From assembly GCA_022695795.1 (NCBI GenBank), contig MU404140.1:7857-71856 (forward strand): a DNA stretch of 64,000 nt, written 5' to 3'. Positions 23,701-35,085 of this stretch are shown in pieces (positions within the stretch are counted from its first letter, which is position 1; each line of letters opens with the position of its first letter). The DNA comes from Biscogniauxia marginata (Eukaryota; Ascomycota; Sordariomycetes; Xylariales; Xylariaceae). The translations under genes and the position numbers were made by a program. The notes beneath the pieces are model-generated. The model was not told where the DNA came from. It saw nothing but the letters and a program-made list of their open reading frames with translations, and did not search any database.

Positions 23701-26224
23701 GACCGGAGGTCATGCGTAACCTGACTACCATCTACACCCTTGTAGGTCATAGTTGTCCTAGGCCGAGACAGGTCGATGGATGCAAGCTGGTTCTCAACAT
23801 CCGAGCATGCCTCCTTGGTGTAGAAAGGTTACTTATGGAAGGCTCTTGTTCCCTTAATCGAGAGACAAGAGATTGGTAGGGTACATATTGGCTTATGCCG
23901 AATATGAATATGATCCGACGGTTGTCAGCGGATGTGTTGTTCGTGTCATCCGTGATCCATGGACTTCTGCAATACAAGCAGGATTGGCTGTGAAACTATA
24001 GAAGCTTCTATTAGGAGCACACTTGATGGTGCTGCTGGGATCGGCCTGGTCTTTATGAGTACGATTTGCCTCCTGCGTAAGCGTTAGATAGACCTGTATC
24101 AGACGTCGTTAATATCATTGGTTTGCTTATGAAGAGCACCCTGGTGGTATGACTGCATGAAAGTGGCTTCTGACATGGTGAATGTCCGGGTCATGTTACG
24201 TGTGGCATGGTCTGAGTGGTTGGTATAGTCGGTATGATTGGCAAAGATGACACAGGGACAATGAAGACAGAGAAGGGACAGAGAAGGAACAGAGGGATAG
24301 AGGGAATACAGGGACAGGTGGGAAGGGTAAGGTAAGACAGGACAAGGGAAGGTAGAGGGAAGGGAACAAGCCGTAATGGCTAGATGGAAAGAGTGAGGCT
24401 CGTGTGAGGATGGGTTGTGCAGCAAGATGTGCATCGACCATGCTGTAGTAGTGGACCAGGGCGGGCTCGAGTCACGACACCAAGGTGCATCAATTGGGAG
24501 AGGGCCATGCAGAATTGAGGATTGAAAAGAAGAGGCCTTCAGGTAGGCAGAGGGGACACCCGGAGTTTCTTGGGGGGGGGAGCGTGGGTTGAGAGGGTGG
24601 CAGTATGTTGATAAGGCGGGAGCACATTGATGGTGGGGAAGCAGGCTGACAAGGCGGGTGCCAACTTTCCAGGTGGGTGCAAGATAATAGGGCGGGTGCA
24701 GACGGACAAGTGACAAGGTGGGAGGGAGGGGGGATGGATGAGAAGAGGAAGAAAGTAGAGAGTACTTACCATTCGAGGAGGATGATCGAGGGTTGGATCG
24801 CCTCCAAGAAGGTCTTGGTAAGATGAGGCCGAAGCGGGATGCTAAGGCATAATGTCGAGATGGGTGTTAAGAAGAAATGTGATAGGAAGTGGAATGGAGA
24901 AGACGGCGACAGATGGGGGGAGACCACAGGTATTTATGGATTTTGGACTGGGAAGATGGCGGGGCACTGATTCTATTGTCTAGGTGAATTAACAATGCCT
25001 GGTCTATTGTTCTCTATTGTTTTATTGCCCTAGTGGCATTTAATGAAGTTTGCTGCATGGGGTGAGGGTGGTTAGGATGATCTGGGTAACTATAGTAACG
25101 TCGACGGCGATAGGGGGGACTATACAAATGGCAATAGTGGGGTGCTTGGGTGGTGGGTGGTGCGGCTCTTCTAGTCCTCCACTTGCATATCACTGGGTGG
25201 CATAGCAACTGTCACCAATGAATAATCACGACAAATACGAACCTTGGTGGAGAGGCTTGAATGTATATCGTGGCTTTACATCAAGTGAACAGATTCATAA
25301 GCTACATACAGTGGCTGTGTGCAGTTATCATTGGGCGACTGCTCAAAATTGATTTCGGAACGTGAATTGTTGAACCCATTGGAATCTAGGGGTTCTATAG
25401 ATCCAATGACGTGCCGGGAAACCATTGTACGTTGTAATTTTAATAAACAGCTAGTGCCAACCCTTTCTTCCCCATGTTATATTGTTGGGATGAAACGAAG
25501 GTATAAGGATGAAAGCGCTATATTAGTTGAAGGAGAGCTACATATATAGCGTTGGACAGTAGCCCAGGTGTATTTATTTAGGTATCGGAAGGCATGGTTA
25601 CTGTTGTATAGACAAGCGTTAACTAACACTATCGGGGTAATGTTACTTGCACGAGGAATTGGACTCACAATGGACTGATAGGTATTAGTAAACGCATTCG
25701 AGAACAAGGAACATGTAGGTCGGGATATTGATACGAAAGTCTCACTGAACAAGGGCAAAGGCGGACTGTTGCCTGCCAACAGGAGAAGTCAATGAACTGC
25801 CAAGGCGAGAGCGATATAATACAGCACTTGCTAGACCCTCTTTCTACTTACAGGTGTTGATATAGACTACAAATATGTGGGAAGGCATTCTGTTGCTAGT
25901 AGAGCTGTGATAGATCAAGTGTATTTAGTGTGATGACATGCACACATTTTCATACATTATCCTTTTGTTTTCGAGCATGTGAAGATAATTCAAGTATTTT
26001 TTTTACGGATATCAAACAGTAGCGACACGATAAAAACCATTGGTTTTGATGGTAACGAAAGCTTTGCCGAGTATGTACAGCAATACTCGTCATTTGCAGA
26101 CTAGACGCTGGTACAAATGAGTTTGAAACCAGAGCGAAACTTGATGAATATAAACATGACTAGGCTTTCACGAGTGGAAGGAATACCAACTCAAACTTGA
26201 CCATTGCCCCGGATAGAAAAGGGA

Positions 26225-27214
26225 TTAGCAATAATCATGGATTTTCTCTCCACAAAACTCCCAGAACTCGCTGGCCCTACCAGAACCCCCTTCCCCCTCC
26301 AGTTTCATTGCATTTACTAAGTCCTCCCTCACGTTCTGTGAAATCCGGCCCCATGGGATGATGTAGCACCCACTGTTATCCATCCTGATATCCTTCGAAA
26401 GTCCAGCATAAAGACTTGTAAGAGCTGCCATGCGGGGCTTGTACAGCAGTGGCCATGCGAGATATTTGATCCAGGGTGTGTGACGAAATAGATTGGTAGA
26501 AGCAGCTCCAGGGTTCTGAGCCACGCTGGTGATGGCGTGGACTGAACCAATCCTTCGTGCATACTCGGACGCTAGAAACAGGTTTCCAGTTTTGGAGTTG
26601 ACGTAGTTCCGAGTGATGTCCTTGGGAGGGTTGTGTAGTTCCGACATTATGATGCCTTGGGAAGGGGCCGAGAGCTCGGCTACCTGACTGGCAGTCCATA
26701 CCACTCGAACGGAACCGGGTGCATGAGTGTTCTCTGTAGACGCAGCTTCGAGTAGAGGCTGGAGTAACTGAGTGAATAGAAACGGCCCAAGACAGTTTGT
26801 GGCGAGCTGCAGTTCAATTCCTTGTTTCGAGACGCTGCCTAGGGGTGGCTGCGAAACGCCCGCGTTGTTCCACAGAACGTTGAGCTTCGATTCTTTGGCT
26901 TTGAAAGAATCTGCTGAAGCCTTGATACTGCTTAGGTCATCAAGTTCGAGATGTAGGAATTCAAGGCTTCCTCCCGCGGGCACTGCGGTCTGGATGTCCT
27001 TGATCGCTTGACGAGCCTTTTCCTCTGAGCGTCCGGCTATATAAACCCGGCCATGCTTCCCATACATCATTTTTGCGAGCTCGAAGCCGATACCAGAGGA
27101 TCCACCGGTGATGAGAAATACTTTGCCATCTTGAGATTCCACGTCCGTCTCCGTGAATGCTGGTTTAGGGGGGAAGAACTGAGACCACTGGGCTCCCATT
27201 TTGAGCAACTTCAA
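26225..27214 (-). CDS. Short-chain dehydrogenase/reductase, intronless, 329 aa
   Basis: NAD(P)-dependent oxidoreductase of the classical SDR superfamily, closest in style to retinol-dehydrogenase-like fungal SDRs. The Rossmann motif TGGSSGIG falls at residues 36-43, NNAG lies in the middle third, and the catalytic Tyr/Lys pair is in YVNSK, with an upstream Ser in the TASQVAE segment. The extended C-terminal part (about 100 residues after YxxxK) fits substrate-specific SDRs. A second ATG six codons later is a possible start. The gene is on the same strand as the terpene cyclase, about 1 kb beyond its stop, so I take it as the left-most cluster gene, probably oxidising or reducing an alcohol/ketone of the terpenoid. 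That role is inferred from position; the fold assignment is direct. Confidence 0.88.
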   Translation of the reverse strand: MKLLKMGAQWSQFFPPKPAFTETDVESQDGKVFLITGGSSGIGFELAKMMYGKHGRVYIAGRSEEKARQAIKDIQTAVPAGGSLEFLHLELDDLSSIKASADSFKAKESKLNVLWNNAGVSQPPLGSVSKQGIELQLATNCLGPFLFTQLLQPLLEAASTENTHAPGSVRVVWTASQVAELSAPSQGIIMSELHNPPKDITRNYVNSKTGNLFLASEYARRIGSVHAITSVAQNPGAASTNLFRHTPWIKYLAWPLLYKPRMAALTSLYAGLSKDIRMDNSGCYIIPWGRISQNVREDLVNAMKLEGEGGSGRASEFWEFCGEKIHDYC

Positions 27215-28217
27215 GAATCTAGAACGAAGGGCATGGAGTGTGTTTGATGGGTATCTAGGCTATCTGACCTTGGTAAGTCGAAGAAAACACAGAGGAACGA
27301 AGCCAGGGATGAAAATTGGAAAGACAACGTGGCGCGGCGCTCCGACCGTTCTTTGTCCCCCGTCACTACCTCAGGCATACGCAAGCCTGATCTAGTTATT
27401 TCGACCCTGCGAACAGCAAAACACCCCCGTGTGGGGATATAATAATGTGAGACCCCCGACGGTGCGACTTAAAAGTCCTACTCGGTGAAGATGTTGTGTA
27501 ATAGCCGACCGACAAGGTTATAGATATCTGTCGTTGAACCTCTACGGAAGATATGCACGTGGGAAGGTACTTAACCGTGATAGGCTTTCTTTAATGTCCG
27601 AATGCATGAATGTAACCTAAGCTCGAGATGTTTGGTTGCGTGGTCATTGAACATAAATACATTACCGGGTAATGACCAATATGCAGATGATAGTTACTAA
27701 TTAGGAACGCCGAATTACACGAAATACCACATGTCAGAAACACACAGTATGAATTAAGTAAAGCACTGAATACCAAACGCTGGGAGAAATCGGGATGATT
27801 GGAGAAATCGTGATAGCCTTATGCTGACATATGTCGTGTTACATGGTGTTGTTGTAGCAGGAAACCAAAAAGAGAAAACGAGGGTTGTAAGAGTGTTGGT
27901 CATCGGCATAACCGCATATGCAGTTGGAGGTCGCATATATTGCCTGGCAGACCTGACACGCATATACGAGGTTTGGCAGATTGTCTATAAGTCCGTCATA
28001 TTGTTGGCGCGTAATGCGACTAAGCCATAAGTCACATAATGGTTAAAAGCATAAATACCTAGACAGCTTCTCCGCCACCGGATTTTAGAAGGCAAGGCGG
28101 ACCATAGCGACTTATAGCTTCATAATACAAGCCCACATACACCCTTTTGACACATGGAATAATACAAAGACTACCTCTGAAGACAAAATTTTGCCACCCG
28201 ACCTATGGAAAGCCCGT
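27215..28217. other. Intergenic between SDR and terpene cyclase
   Basis: About 1 kb holding the SDR promoter and the cyclase 3' end. I looked here for a prenyltransferase half of the cyclase on the minus strand and saw no DDxxD-type motif or open frame. A GTCCGA hexamer occurs at 27596-27601, the same hexamer found in the three divergent promoters of the cluster. Confidence 0.55.
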
Positions 28218-29325
28218 CTATAAGCCTTCTTGTAGTACTTGGAACTTATGGTATCTCGGGCAATATATGCTCCACACGAGATTACCGCTAATGCTGTACA
28301 TCACAGCCTCGATATAGGCTCGGAGGTCTCTTGACAGATCCCGATCGTTTCGTGTCTTCTCAACCACTTGACAATATTCGGCAACGTATTTTTTAATCAC
28401 CTCTGAACAAATACTCTTCGCTTCCTCTTCACTGACTGACCTTTCGTTCATAATGACCCAGACAGCGTTGAAAACGTAGTCTTGCCCAGCCCGTTTAGCT
28501 GTCTCACGTTCTTTGGCCCAAGAATATAAATCGTTTGTAAGCCCCAAAGCTGCATATCCTGGCCTGGCCAGCTCCATGCAAAGATTGTATTCTTCCTGCG
28601 GAATAGTGAGCGCCATCGCGAAAGTCAACGTGCCAAACCAGATCCTGATGAAGTCAATAAGTTCTTGCGTAAAAAAGAGTTTTTTTTTTGGCTTATTGAA
28701 CTTACAGCTCTCCGGCATCGATGATCCGAGATGGTATGTATTCTTCCATTGTCCTGAACGGCTGTGATCTTGTCCGAGCCGCTAGTCCCACGAATGTTGC
28801 CCATGCCTTCATCGAAGTAACTGCTCGTACGGAATCTATGGCCCTCATCTCGGAAAACACCTTGGCTTGGAGTTGTTTTTCAGGGCGAGACTTTGGCCTG
28901 ACTGTTGGGTCCAAAACATTATCGCCGAATGTGTCCAGGAGTCCAGGTGTCCTATTTGAAGGGTTCTTAAGGTCGAGATCCTCCATTGCATCTAACGATT
29001 AAGATGTGAGGCACTTATAAGAATTCTTTTCAGATTTCAAATTCTTACCATCGTAGAGAAATGCGAACTCGTTCGCGTAAGAGATTATCTCAAGTCTCTC
29101 TGGGAGACATTCCGGGATCGTAACTCGGATGAAGGTGTAAGGATCCCCGAGACCTCCGTAGTAGCCTTCCACAGGACGCACATACTGTGCCCAGTCCCGT
29201 TGTGCTCTCCGAGCACCGTTAGTTTCCTTAAAAGAATCCTTGTGCATTCGAAGCTCTATGCCATTAGAGAGATCATGCGTCTCATAGAGACTTGGATCAA
29301 CCACTTCTGAGTACTGATATTCCAT
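28218..29325 (-). CDS. Stand-alone class I terpene cyclase, 3 exons, 329 aa
   Basis: Ionisation-initiated terpene cyclase resembling the N-terminal cyclase domain of bifunctional fungal di/sesterterpene synthases such as fusicoccadiene synthase. Exons on the minus strand are 29325-29049, 28991-28706 and 28644-28218, with phases 1 and 2 at the junctions. The aspartate-rich metal motif DDAMED is at residues 92-97, right after EFAFLY, and the exon 1/2 junction splits the second Asp codon. The NSE/DTE-type triad NDLYSWAKE is at residues 225-233 (N225, S229, E233). IPECLPERLEI and GNLVWSIYCPRYH are family blocks. The frame ends shortly after the last block, so the prenyltransferase domain of bifunctional relatives is absent and the substrate must come from another locus. 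GGPP or GFPP is likely from the family, FPP possible. It is divergent from P450a. Confidence 0.92.
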
Positions 29326-29927
29326 TGTGAAAAAAAACAAAATATAAGTGTTGTGAGTGGGAAAATGCAATGTTGGTTTAAGAATATTTCATACAAGGTA
29401 AGATCATGGTGTTGCCAAATTGTGAATGTACTTGATAAGGGTAGCTGGTCCGAAGGATAGTGCTGATTTAAATGCGCACAGTTATCTCGTTTGACCATAT
29501 ATGGATGCGCCTTGCTTATATCTACTTAACCTAAATAGTAATGTGACTTCCGAGTGCAACTTTAGGTATAAGAGACCAATAATAGCCTGAGGGGGCGGTC
29601 ATACGGTGGCAGGAGGCTTGCAGTGGCGAGAGCATGATGTATAACAATAGCCAGGTAACGAAAAATTTGACTGCGTGTAGAAGAGTTCTCCATATGTACT
29701 TTGAATTCTACATCTGTCTGGTAGTTCTAGTTTTAGCTATAGTTCTAGCTCTTTGCACAACAACCACATTATCACCTGGGTATCCCAGAAGAGATAGGAT
29801 CCTTAACACTTGGTCATACACAGTACATCCTTTATTATAGTGTGTATTGGGTCATCGCCCTCTTCAACCTGTTTTCCGGCTGCTCCATACCATTTTTTCC
29901 AACTTTGCCAAACGGAGTTTCTTCACG
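29326..29927. promoter_or_regulatory. Divergent promoter, terpene cyclase / P450a
   Basis: About 600 bp between the two start codons of a head-to-head pair, presumably driving both genes. It contains GGTCCGAAGG at 29447-29456, sharing the GTCCGA core with the other cluster promoters, and a short direct repeat of TTCTAG...TAGTTCTAGCT near 29725-29751. No known factor site is claimed. Confidence 0.55.
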
Positions 29928-31893
29928 ATGATCCAGTTCACCCTACCCACGGTCCCTCTGACTACGGTCACCTGGGTTTTACTACTCATATACTCTGTTA
30001 ATTTCATATATCTCGTTATCTATCGTCTGTACCTTTCGCCCTTAGCAAAGTTTCCAGGGCCCAAGCTTGCAGCTGCTACTAGTTGGTACGAGTTCTACTA
30101 TGATTGTTGGCTCAATGGCAAATACATATTTGAGATTGAGAATATGCACAAGAAATACGGTGAGACACATCCTTTTACCAGTCATAAGTATATTTAACTA
30201 AGGTTATATTTTCTAGGCCCAATAATTCGAGTCAACCCAGACGAGCTCTCGATACATGATCCTGATTTCTACAATGAAATATATGTGGCAGAGAGTAAGA
30301 GAAGAACTAACAACTATGACGTTTTCTGTAAAGGCATTGATTTTGATGGTAAGGACGCGAAAACTTTGGACGAATACAACCTAATATTATTTTCGCCAGG
30401 CTCTCACCTTCTTACAACAGAACATAACCTTCACAGAAGAAGACGAAAACCTCTCGAGCCGTTCTTTTCTCGAATGGGAGTTACGCGTCTGCAGCCAATG
30501 CTTGCTGAAGTCGCTATGCATCTAGAATCTCGGTTCAGACAACTTGAAGGCAAAAATAAAGTCATTCGCCTTGACCATGCATTCGCATCATTCTCAGGTG
30601 ATATTATAGCGAGGATATGTTTAGGGGACGAGGAATCTAACGATAGATTCCTAGACGACGCGCAATTCTCCCCAGAGTGGTATGTCACGCACCTTGATTG
30701 GGAACAGTAACCTAACCGAACTTTTAGGTACAATGTCATACATATGATCGTCCGATCCATTCCACTATTCACTGGCTTTCCCCTCATTGTTCAGTAAGCT
30801 ACTAAAACGTAACAGTTCATGACTGTCAACTATTTCTAACATGTTACACTAGACTTGTGAGCTATATACCTGAGCGTGTACTGCTGTGGGCTTTCCCTCG
30901 AGGTCATATGTTCAACGTATTCAAGCTGGTTAGCAAAAGCGTTCAAGGTCTGCCTATTACGGAGCTGATATACGTGGTAGAAAGCGAAACAGCACATCTA
31001 TAGGGCTTTGGCAAGTCTATCTGAGAAAGAACAGGATCCTACCTCTCTATTTCATTACATCGCCAAGAGCGACATGCCAGAATCAGAACGGTCCCCCGAG
31101 CGCCTTGCAAAGGAAGCACAAGTACTACTGGGAGGCGGCACTGCTAGTACTGCACGTACAATCGGGTTTGCGTCGTATTATATTCTTGCGAGAACAGAAA
31201 TCCGATCCAAGCTTGAAGCCGAGTTGAGAGATGTTATGGGTGAATGGCCTCAGCGTGTGCCGACATGGGCAGAGCTCGAGAAGCTACCATTTCTCCAGGC
31301 AATCATCAAAGAGTCTCTACGGTAGGCTATCATATACCAGCTATATAACCAAGTGCTCACTAAAATTTCGATATAGTCTTAGTTATGGTGTGATGCACCG
31401 GCTGCCACGAGTCTCTCCAGATGTGCCAATTCAATACAAAGATTATACAATTCCCATTGGAGTAAGCAGCACCATGATACTACCATATTCTGACCTAACC
31501 GTTCTATAGGTCCCTGTAGGCATGAGCGCATACCTGATGCATTCCGACCCGGCTGTGTATCCGTCGCCGGGTGAGTTCATTCCAGAGCGCTGGCTTGGGA
31601 ACATCAACCCAGCCATGCAACGAAGTTATGTACCTTTTTGCCGGGGCTCCAGAAACTGTTTGGGCATAAAGTGAGTTTCAACTGCTATCCACCAATATTG
31701 ACGTTAACGGGTTGGCCACTAAAACAGCTTGGCAATGGCCGAAATGAGCCTTATTTTGGCTGTGCTATACCGCCCTAACGGGCCCAAGCTCGAGCTCTAC
31801 GAGACCGACGAGAGTGATGTTAAGCAGGCTCATGATTTCCTGATCCCGCTTCCAAAAATTGATACAAAAGGCGTCAGAGCCTTAATTCGTTGA
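29928..31893 (+). CDS. Cytochrome P450 'a', 8 exons, 529 aa
   Basis: Membrane-anchored haem monooxygenase, probably acting on the cluster terpenoid. Exons are 29928-30159, 30217-30679, 30728-30793, 30853-30928, 30981-31321, 31377-31461, 31510-31670 and 31728-31893; all seven introns are 48-59 bp and GT-AG. An N-terminal hydrophobic helix (about 10-30) is followed by the proline-rich hinge KFPGPKL. The K-helix ESLR is at 390-393, FIPERW near 444-449, and the haem loop [10 protein letters not shown] has the ligand Cys471. The I-helix reads [10 protein letters not shown]: the usual acidic residue before the conserved Thr is Ala334, and that Thr is Ser335. The ATG at 29928 is chosen because the anchor helix follows immediately; an in-frame start 27 codons upstream is less likely. 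Confidence 0.9.
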
Positions 31894-33667
31894 GTTGAAA
31901 CGGAAAATGAACAGTGCCGCGTGAAAGGATGGATACCACGGCGACAGCAGTGCTACGAAGGGAATATGCGCTTGTTGTGTGTGACGAGGCTCTACTACGT
32001 GGGACGGACTTTATGACCTCTACACAACGACTGGTTAACGAGGCGCTTAAGTGGTAGCGTAGCAAGTATTCGAGAGCTAGTTAGCGTTCATGTCACATTG
32101 AAATGACGACTGTGTAGTTATACGAGGGGGCCGATTGGCTGTTTCTTACATTATGCGTGTTGGTCCTATAAAGCATCGGAGATGGCTGCTGATTCGAGAG
32201 GATAAAGGAGCGATTTTCGCAAAACAGGATAATAACTTCTCTTTTGCAGATCAGCAAGCCTCTTCATGTAGGTTGTGACCGACAGAATGATCTGAGAAGA
32301 TGATAGTTGTGTGAAGCGAGCCAGCTTCTTTTTAGGGTATATAAGACTCCTACGTTATATGCTGTCACACAATATCGATATTTTAGCCAACCGGTCTGCA
32401 GTTCGCCGATATAACCCAATTAGGATGATACTCAAACCACCGAAATCCGGACTAATGGGTGACGGGAATATGCCTTCACCGCTATCTGAAGGGTTTTAGC
32501 TGTGGATGATTGGACGCCTGATTGGGGGTCATTTAAGATATTGGAGTGGGCGTTGTTACACGCATCTGACATTTGGTTCATGGTCGAGTTGGAAGACATC
32601 TTCCGCATCATTTTGCGCTCAATCCTGTAGTAGATCGCCGAGCGAGCCGAAACCTTACCGTAAAACCAGGTCCAGCCTACCTAAGGTTACAATACATGAG
32701 GAGGCTGGAAGCCTCGTAGTCAGATCAACCATTTCTACTTCTGTAATGTGGCAATAAGCTCAGACGATATGATATGCAAATGTATTGATAGCAGTGTTAC
32801 ATTTAGCTAGTTATCTCAATAGCCCCAACCTCTTTCATTAACATGCACGATTCAACCAGAGAATGTATGTACTTGTCACATACACAGGTAACTTAGCCTG
32901 GATGGTCGTAACGGATGTAGGATATTGTTTAGGTGGGATAAAACACCCACTTCCTTTGGAGAAAGGCCAGAGCCTCGGCACTCTCTAGGCGCTTTGAGCA
33001 GTGTAGGTATGGTATCAAATGAAACCCACCGAAGTAGGAAAGCATCTTGAAACTTTTGACACATCTGCCTTGGCCTAATTATAGTACGTTGGCGTAATAA
33101 TTCCATTCCATTAAACAGTATAGTACACCTCAATCACACAACTGTCAAGTACAGGCGGAATGTAGATAAATGGCTCAACCCGTTCTGACTGTTATGAGGT
33201 GCTATGCATTCTTATCTCACCAGGCTGGATATTTTGCACCATCACACACACTGGCGTACTCAAGCCTATAGCTACCCAACCAATGAGAACTCAGTATACA
33301 CTCATATGCTTATTACTTTCTGATTGTGGCGTCTCACCAAGAACCACGAACTTATGTAATATCAACAGGGAGTGGGGGATTCTAGCTTCTCTCGATAATT
33401 AAACGGGTCTATGGAAAATGTAAGATATCCCGGAATCTAGCCACATACGTCCAGGCCGACGGCCAGAGAGCTATCAAGTTCCAGGTCAAAAACCAGTTTG
33501 GCTGCCAGACTGGGTATTACGGGCTAATCCCACTGCCTCATGTAAGACAAGGCTTGAGAGGGTGAAACCCTACAATGACAATGATTTCCTCATTATTGGT
33601 GTCATTGGGTAGAGCTTGTGCATGTATTCCAGTGCATCTCTTCGTTCCCCTCATCCCGAGACGTTGA
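31894..33667. other. Convergent intergenic region inside the cluster
   Basis: About 1.8 kb between the 3' ends of P450a and the 7-TM gene. Only short frames without family signature are present. It is long for a tail-to-tail spacer and could hold a lost gene, but nothing identifiable remains. Confidence 0.45.
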
Positions 33668-35085
33668 TTACAAAGTACTCTCCTCAGTTAAGTTGAATTG
33701 GCGGGTGTGGAGTATGTTGTTATCGGGCTCAGAATGTACAACGTTCAGAGACTCTGACTTGATCGTATACTGGTAATGTGTCCAAGAATTCTGGTCGCTT
33801 CTAAAAGAATAATCCGTCTCGCCTTTCGTCCGCTTATAAGAAAAGCAGATAATACGGGACCAAAGACGGGATAGAAAAGATTTGGTTTTTGTTGGAAAGT
33901 GTCGATCAAGGAAAGCCGGCAACAGCATTAGACAGGCGCAAATAATGCCAACGTTCACCTCAAGGGTCCTAAAGCAAGGTTAATTATCGAGATAATAACA
34001 ATAATCCACTATAGACTCACGCCCATAGGCTTATATATGATAGGTTCCAAGTAGCATCGTGACTACTATGGAGAATTGGAGTCGCTCCCAGTCGTACCAG
34101 GCTTGCAGCACACGAACTAAAAGTCCATCAACATTCGTCTTGACCCACGAGTGAGACAGGAGATGATTTACAAGGCACCGATACTGAAAACTGCTAATAC
34201 TTTTAATTTATATCTTATGCCCATTTTCAAGTTCCAAACAAGAGGAATTGGAAGGACGAGGACGTATATATCTGTCGCAGAGCTCGATGCTCCAGATAGC
34301 CAAGGGAGAATGACGGGGTCGATGCAATGGCCAGGGACTGTGGTATCCCATTCTCTTTCTACTGGTGTGCAGCTAAACAGAGTGGCGAAGAAAAGGCCTA
34401 GATTTAGACAAAGAACGAAGATTATTCCAGAATTAATGAAGTATCTTGCACTTGATTGTATGGAAAATAGACGTCGGTAGAAGAAGAGGAAGGTAAGCTT
34501 GATGCTAGCAGCACACAATATGTAGATGTACGTCGCAATAGTAAAGTACTAGAGGAGTATAATGTTTAATTAGAAATATCCAAGGGTTTACTGCTTTCCT
34601 TACCTTTAGGGCTTCAAAAATCCACAGAGCTGGGGTATCCCATATGTGACGCCCAATCCCCTTTGAGTAGCCTTCACCAAGTCAGTGGTCTGAGTACAAA
34701 ATTCAAAAACGGTAGATGGAACATACACTTGAACATCAAGCCTGAAAATGACACTGTAAGGCACTATTGAAGGACGATCAGCTCTGGGATTTATTTACTT
34801 CAGCGGTAAGATTTACATAAGACAAAATACATAAGTCTGTCAGTAAGGTGATCAGTAACTATTCAACTCTTGAGAGCTTTTTCTGAGGATCTCACAGTCA
34901 TCGATGTCCACTTTAATTTTCGTGATGTAGATGCGAGTATACAACCGCATCGCCACCGATAATGTCACCAGTATAATGCACACCGTATGGAGTGCTATAT
35001 TTCCCCGGTCGTGACTAATGGGGTCGACGAAATTAGGCTCAACACCCGGGGGTGGAGGCGCGGCGCCAGTCCATTGAGATGCCAT
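33668..35085 (-). CDS. Pth11/rhodopsin-like seven-TM membrane protein, 7 exons, 362 aa
   Basis: Member of the fungal rhodopsin-like (Pth11-related) integral membrane family, putative surface receptors or sensors. Exons on the minus strand are 35085-34896, 34836-34817, 34763-34727, 34671-34604, 34548-34172, 34116-34021 and 33968-33668; two are only 20 and 37 nt. Joined this way the protein gives the family pattern of an extracellular N-terminus, TM1 (HTVCIILVTLSVAMRLYTR), DDYLC, GIGRHIWDTPALW, KLTFLFFYRR, DATWNLSYISLW and EVNVGIICACL in order. Without the tiny exons the second helix is lost, which supports the model. It shares a promoter with P450b. Whether it senses the product, helps localise the pathway or only hitch-hikes cannot be told from sequence. 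Confidence 0.82.

Larger units (their letters stand above)
18754..26224. other. Gene desert flanking the terpenoid cluster
   Basis: About 7.5 kb with no intact gene that I can support. Short coding-looking stretches occur on both strands, one listed separately, but each is interrupted by stops. A (TTGA)n microsatellite lies at 20745-20766. From about 24200 to 24780 the plus strand is G/A-rich with degenerate GGGACA and GGCGGGTGC repeats, which opens a spurious frame on the minus strand. No tRNA, complete transposon or terminal repeats were found. Confidence 0.5.

Noticed and set aside
24099..24716. 205-codon open frame on the minus strand
   Set aside because: The translation is low-complexity Pro/Ser/Leu/His sequence created by a G/A-rich tract, with no conserved block and no similarity to a family I know.
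27800..28217. Missing prenyltransferase domain downstream of the terpene cyclase
   Set aside because: Minus-strand frames contain stops throughout and no aspartate-rich motif, so no remnant can be supported.
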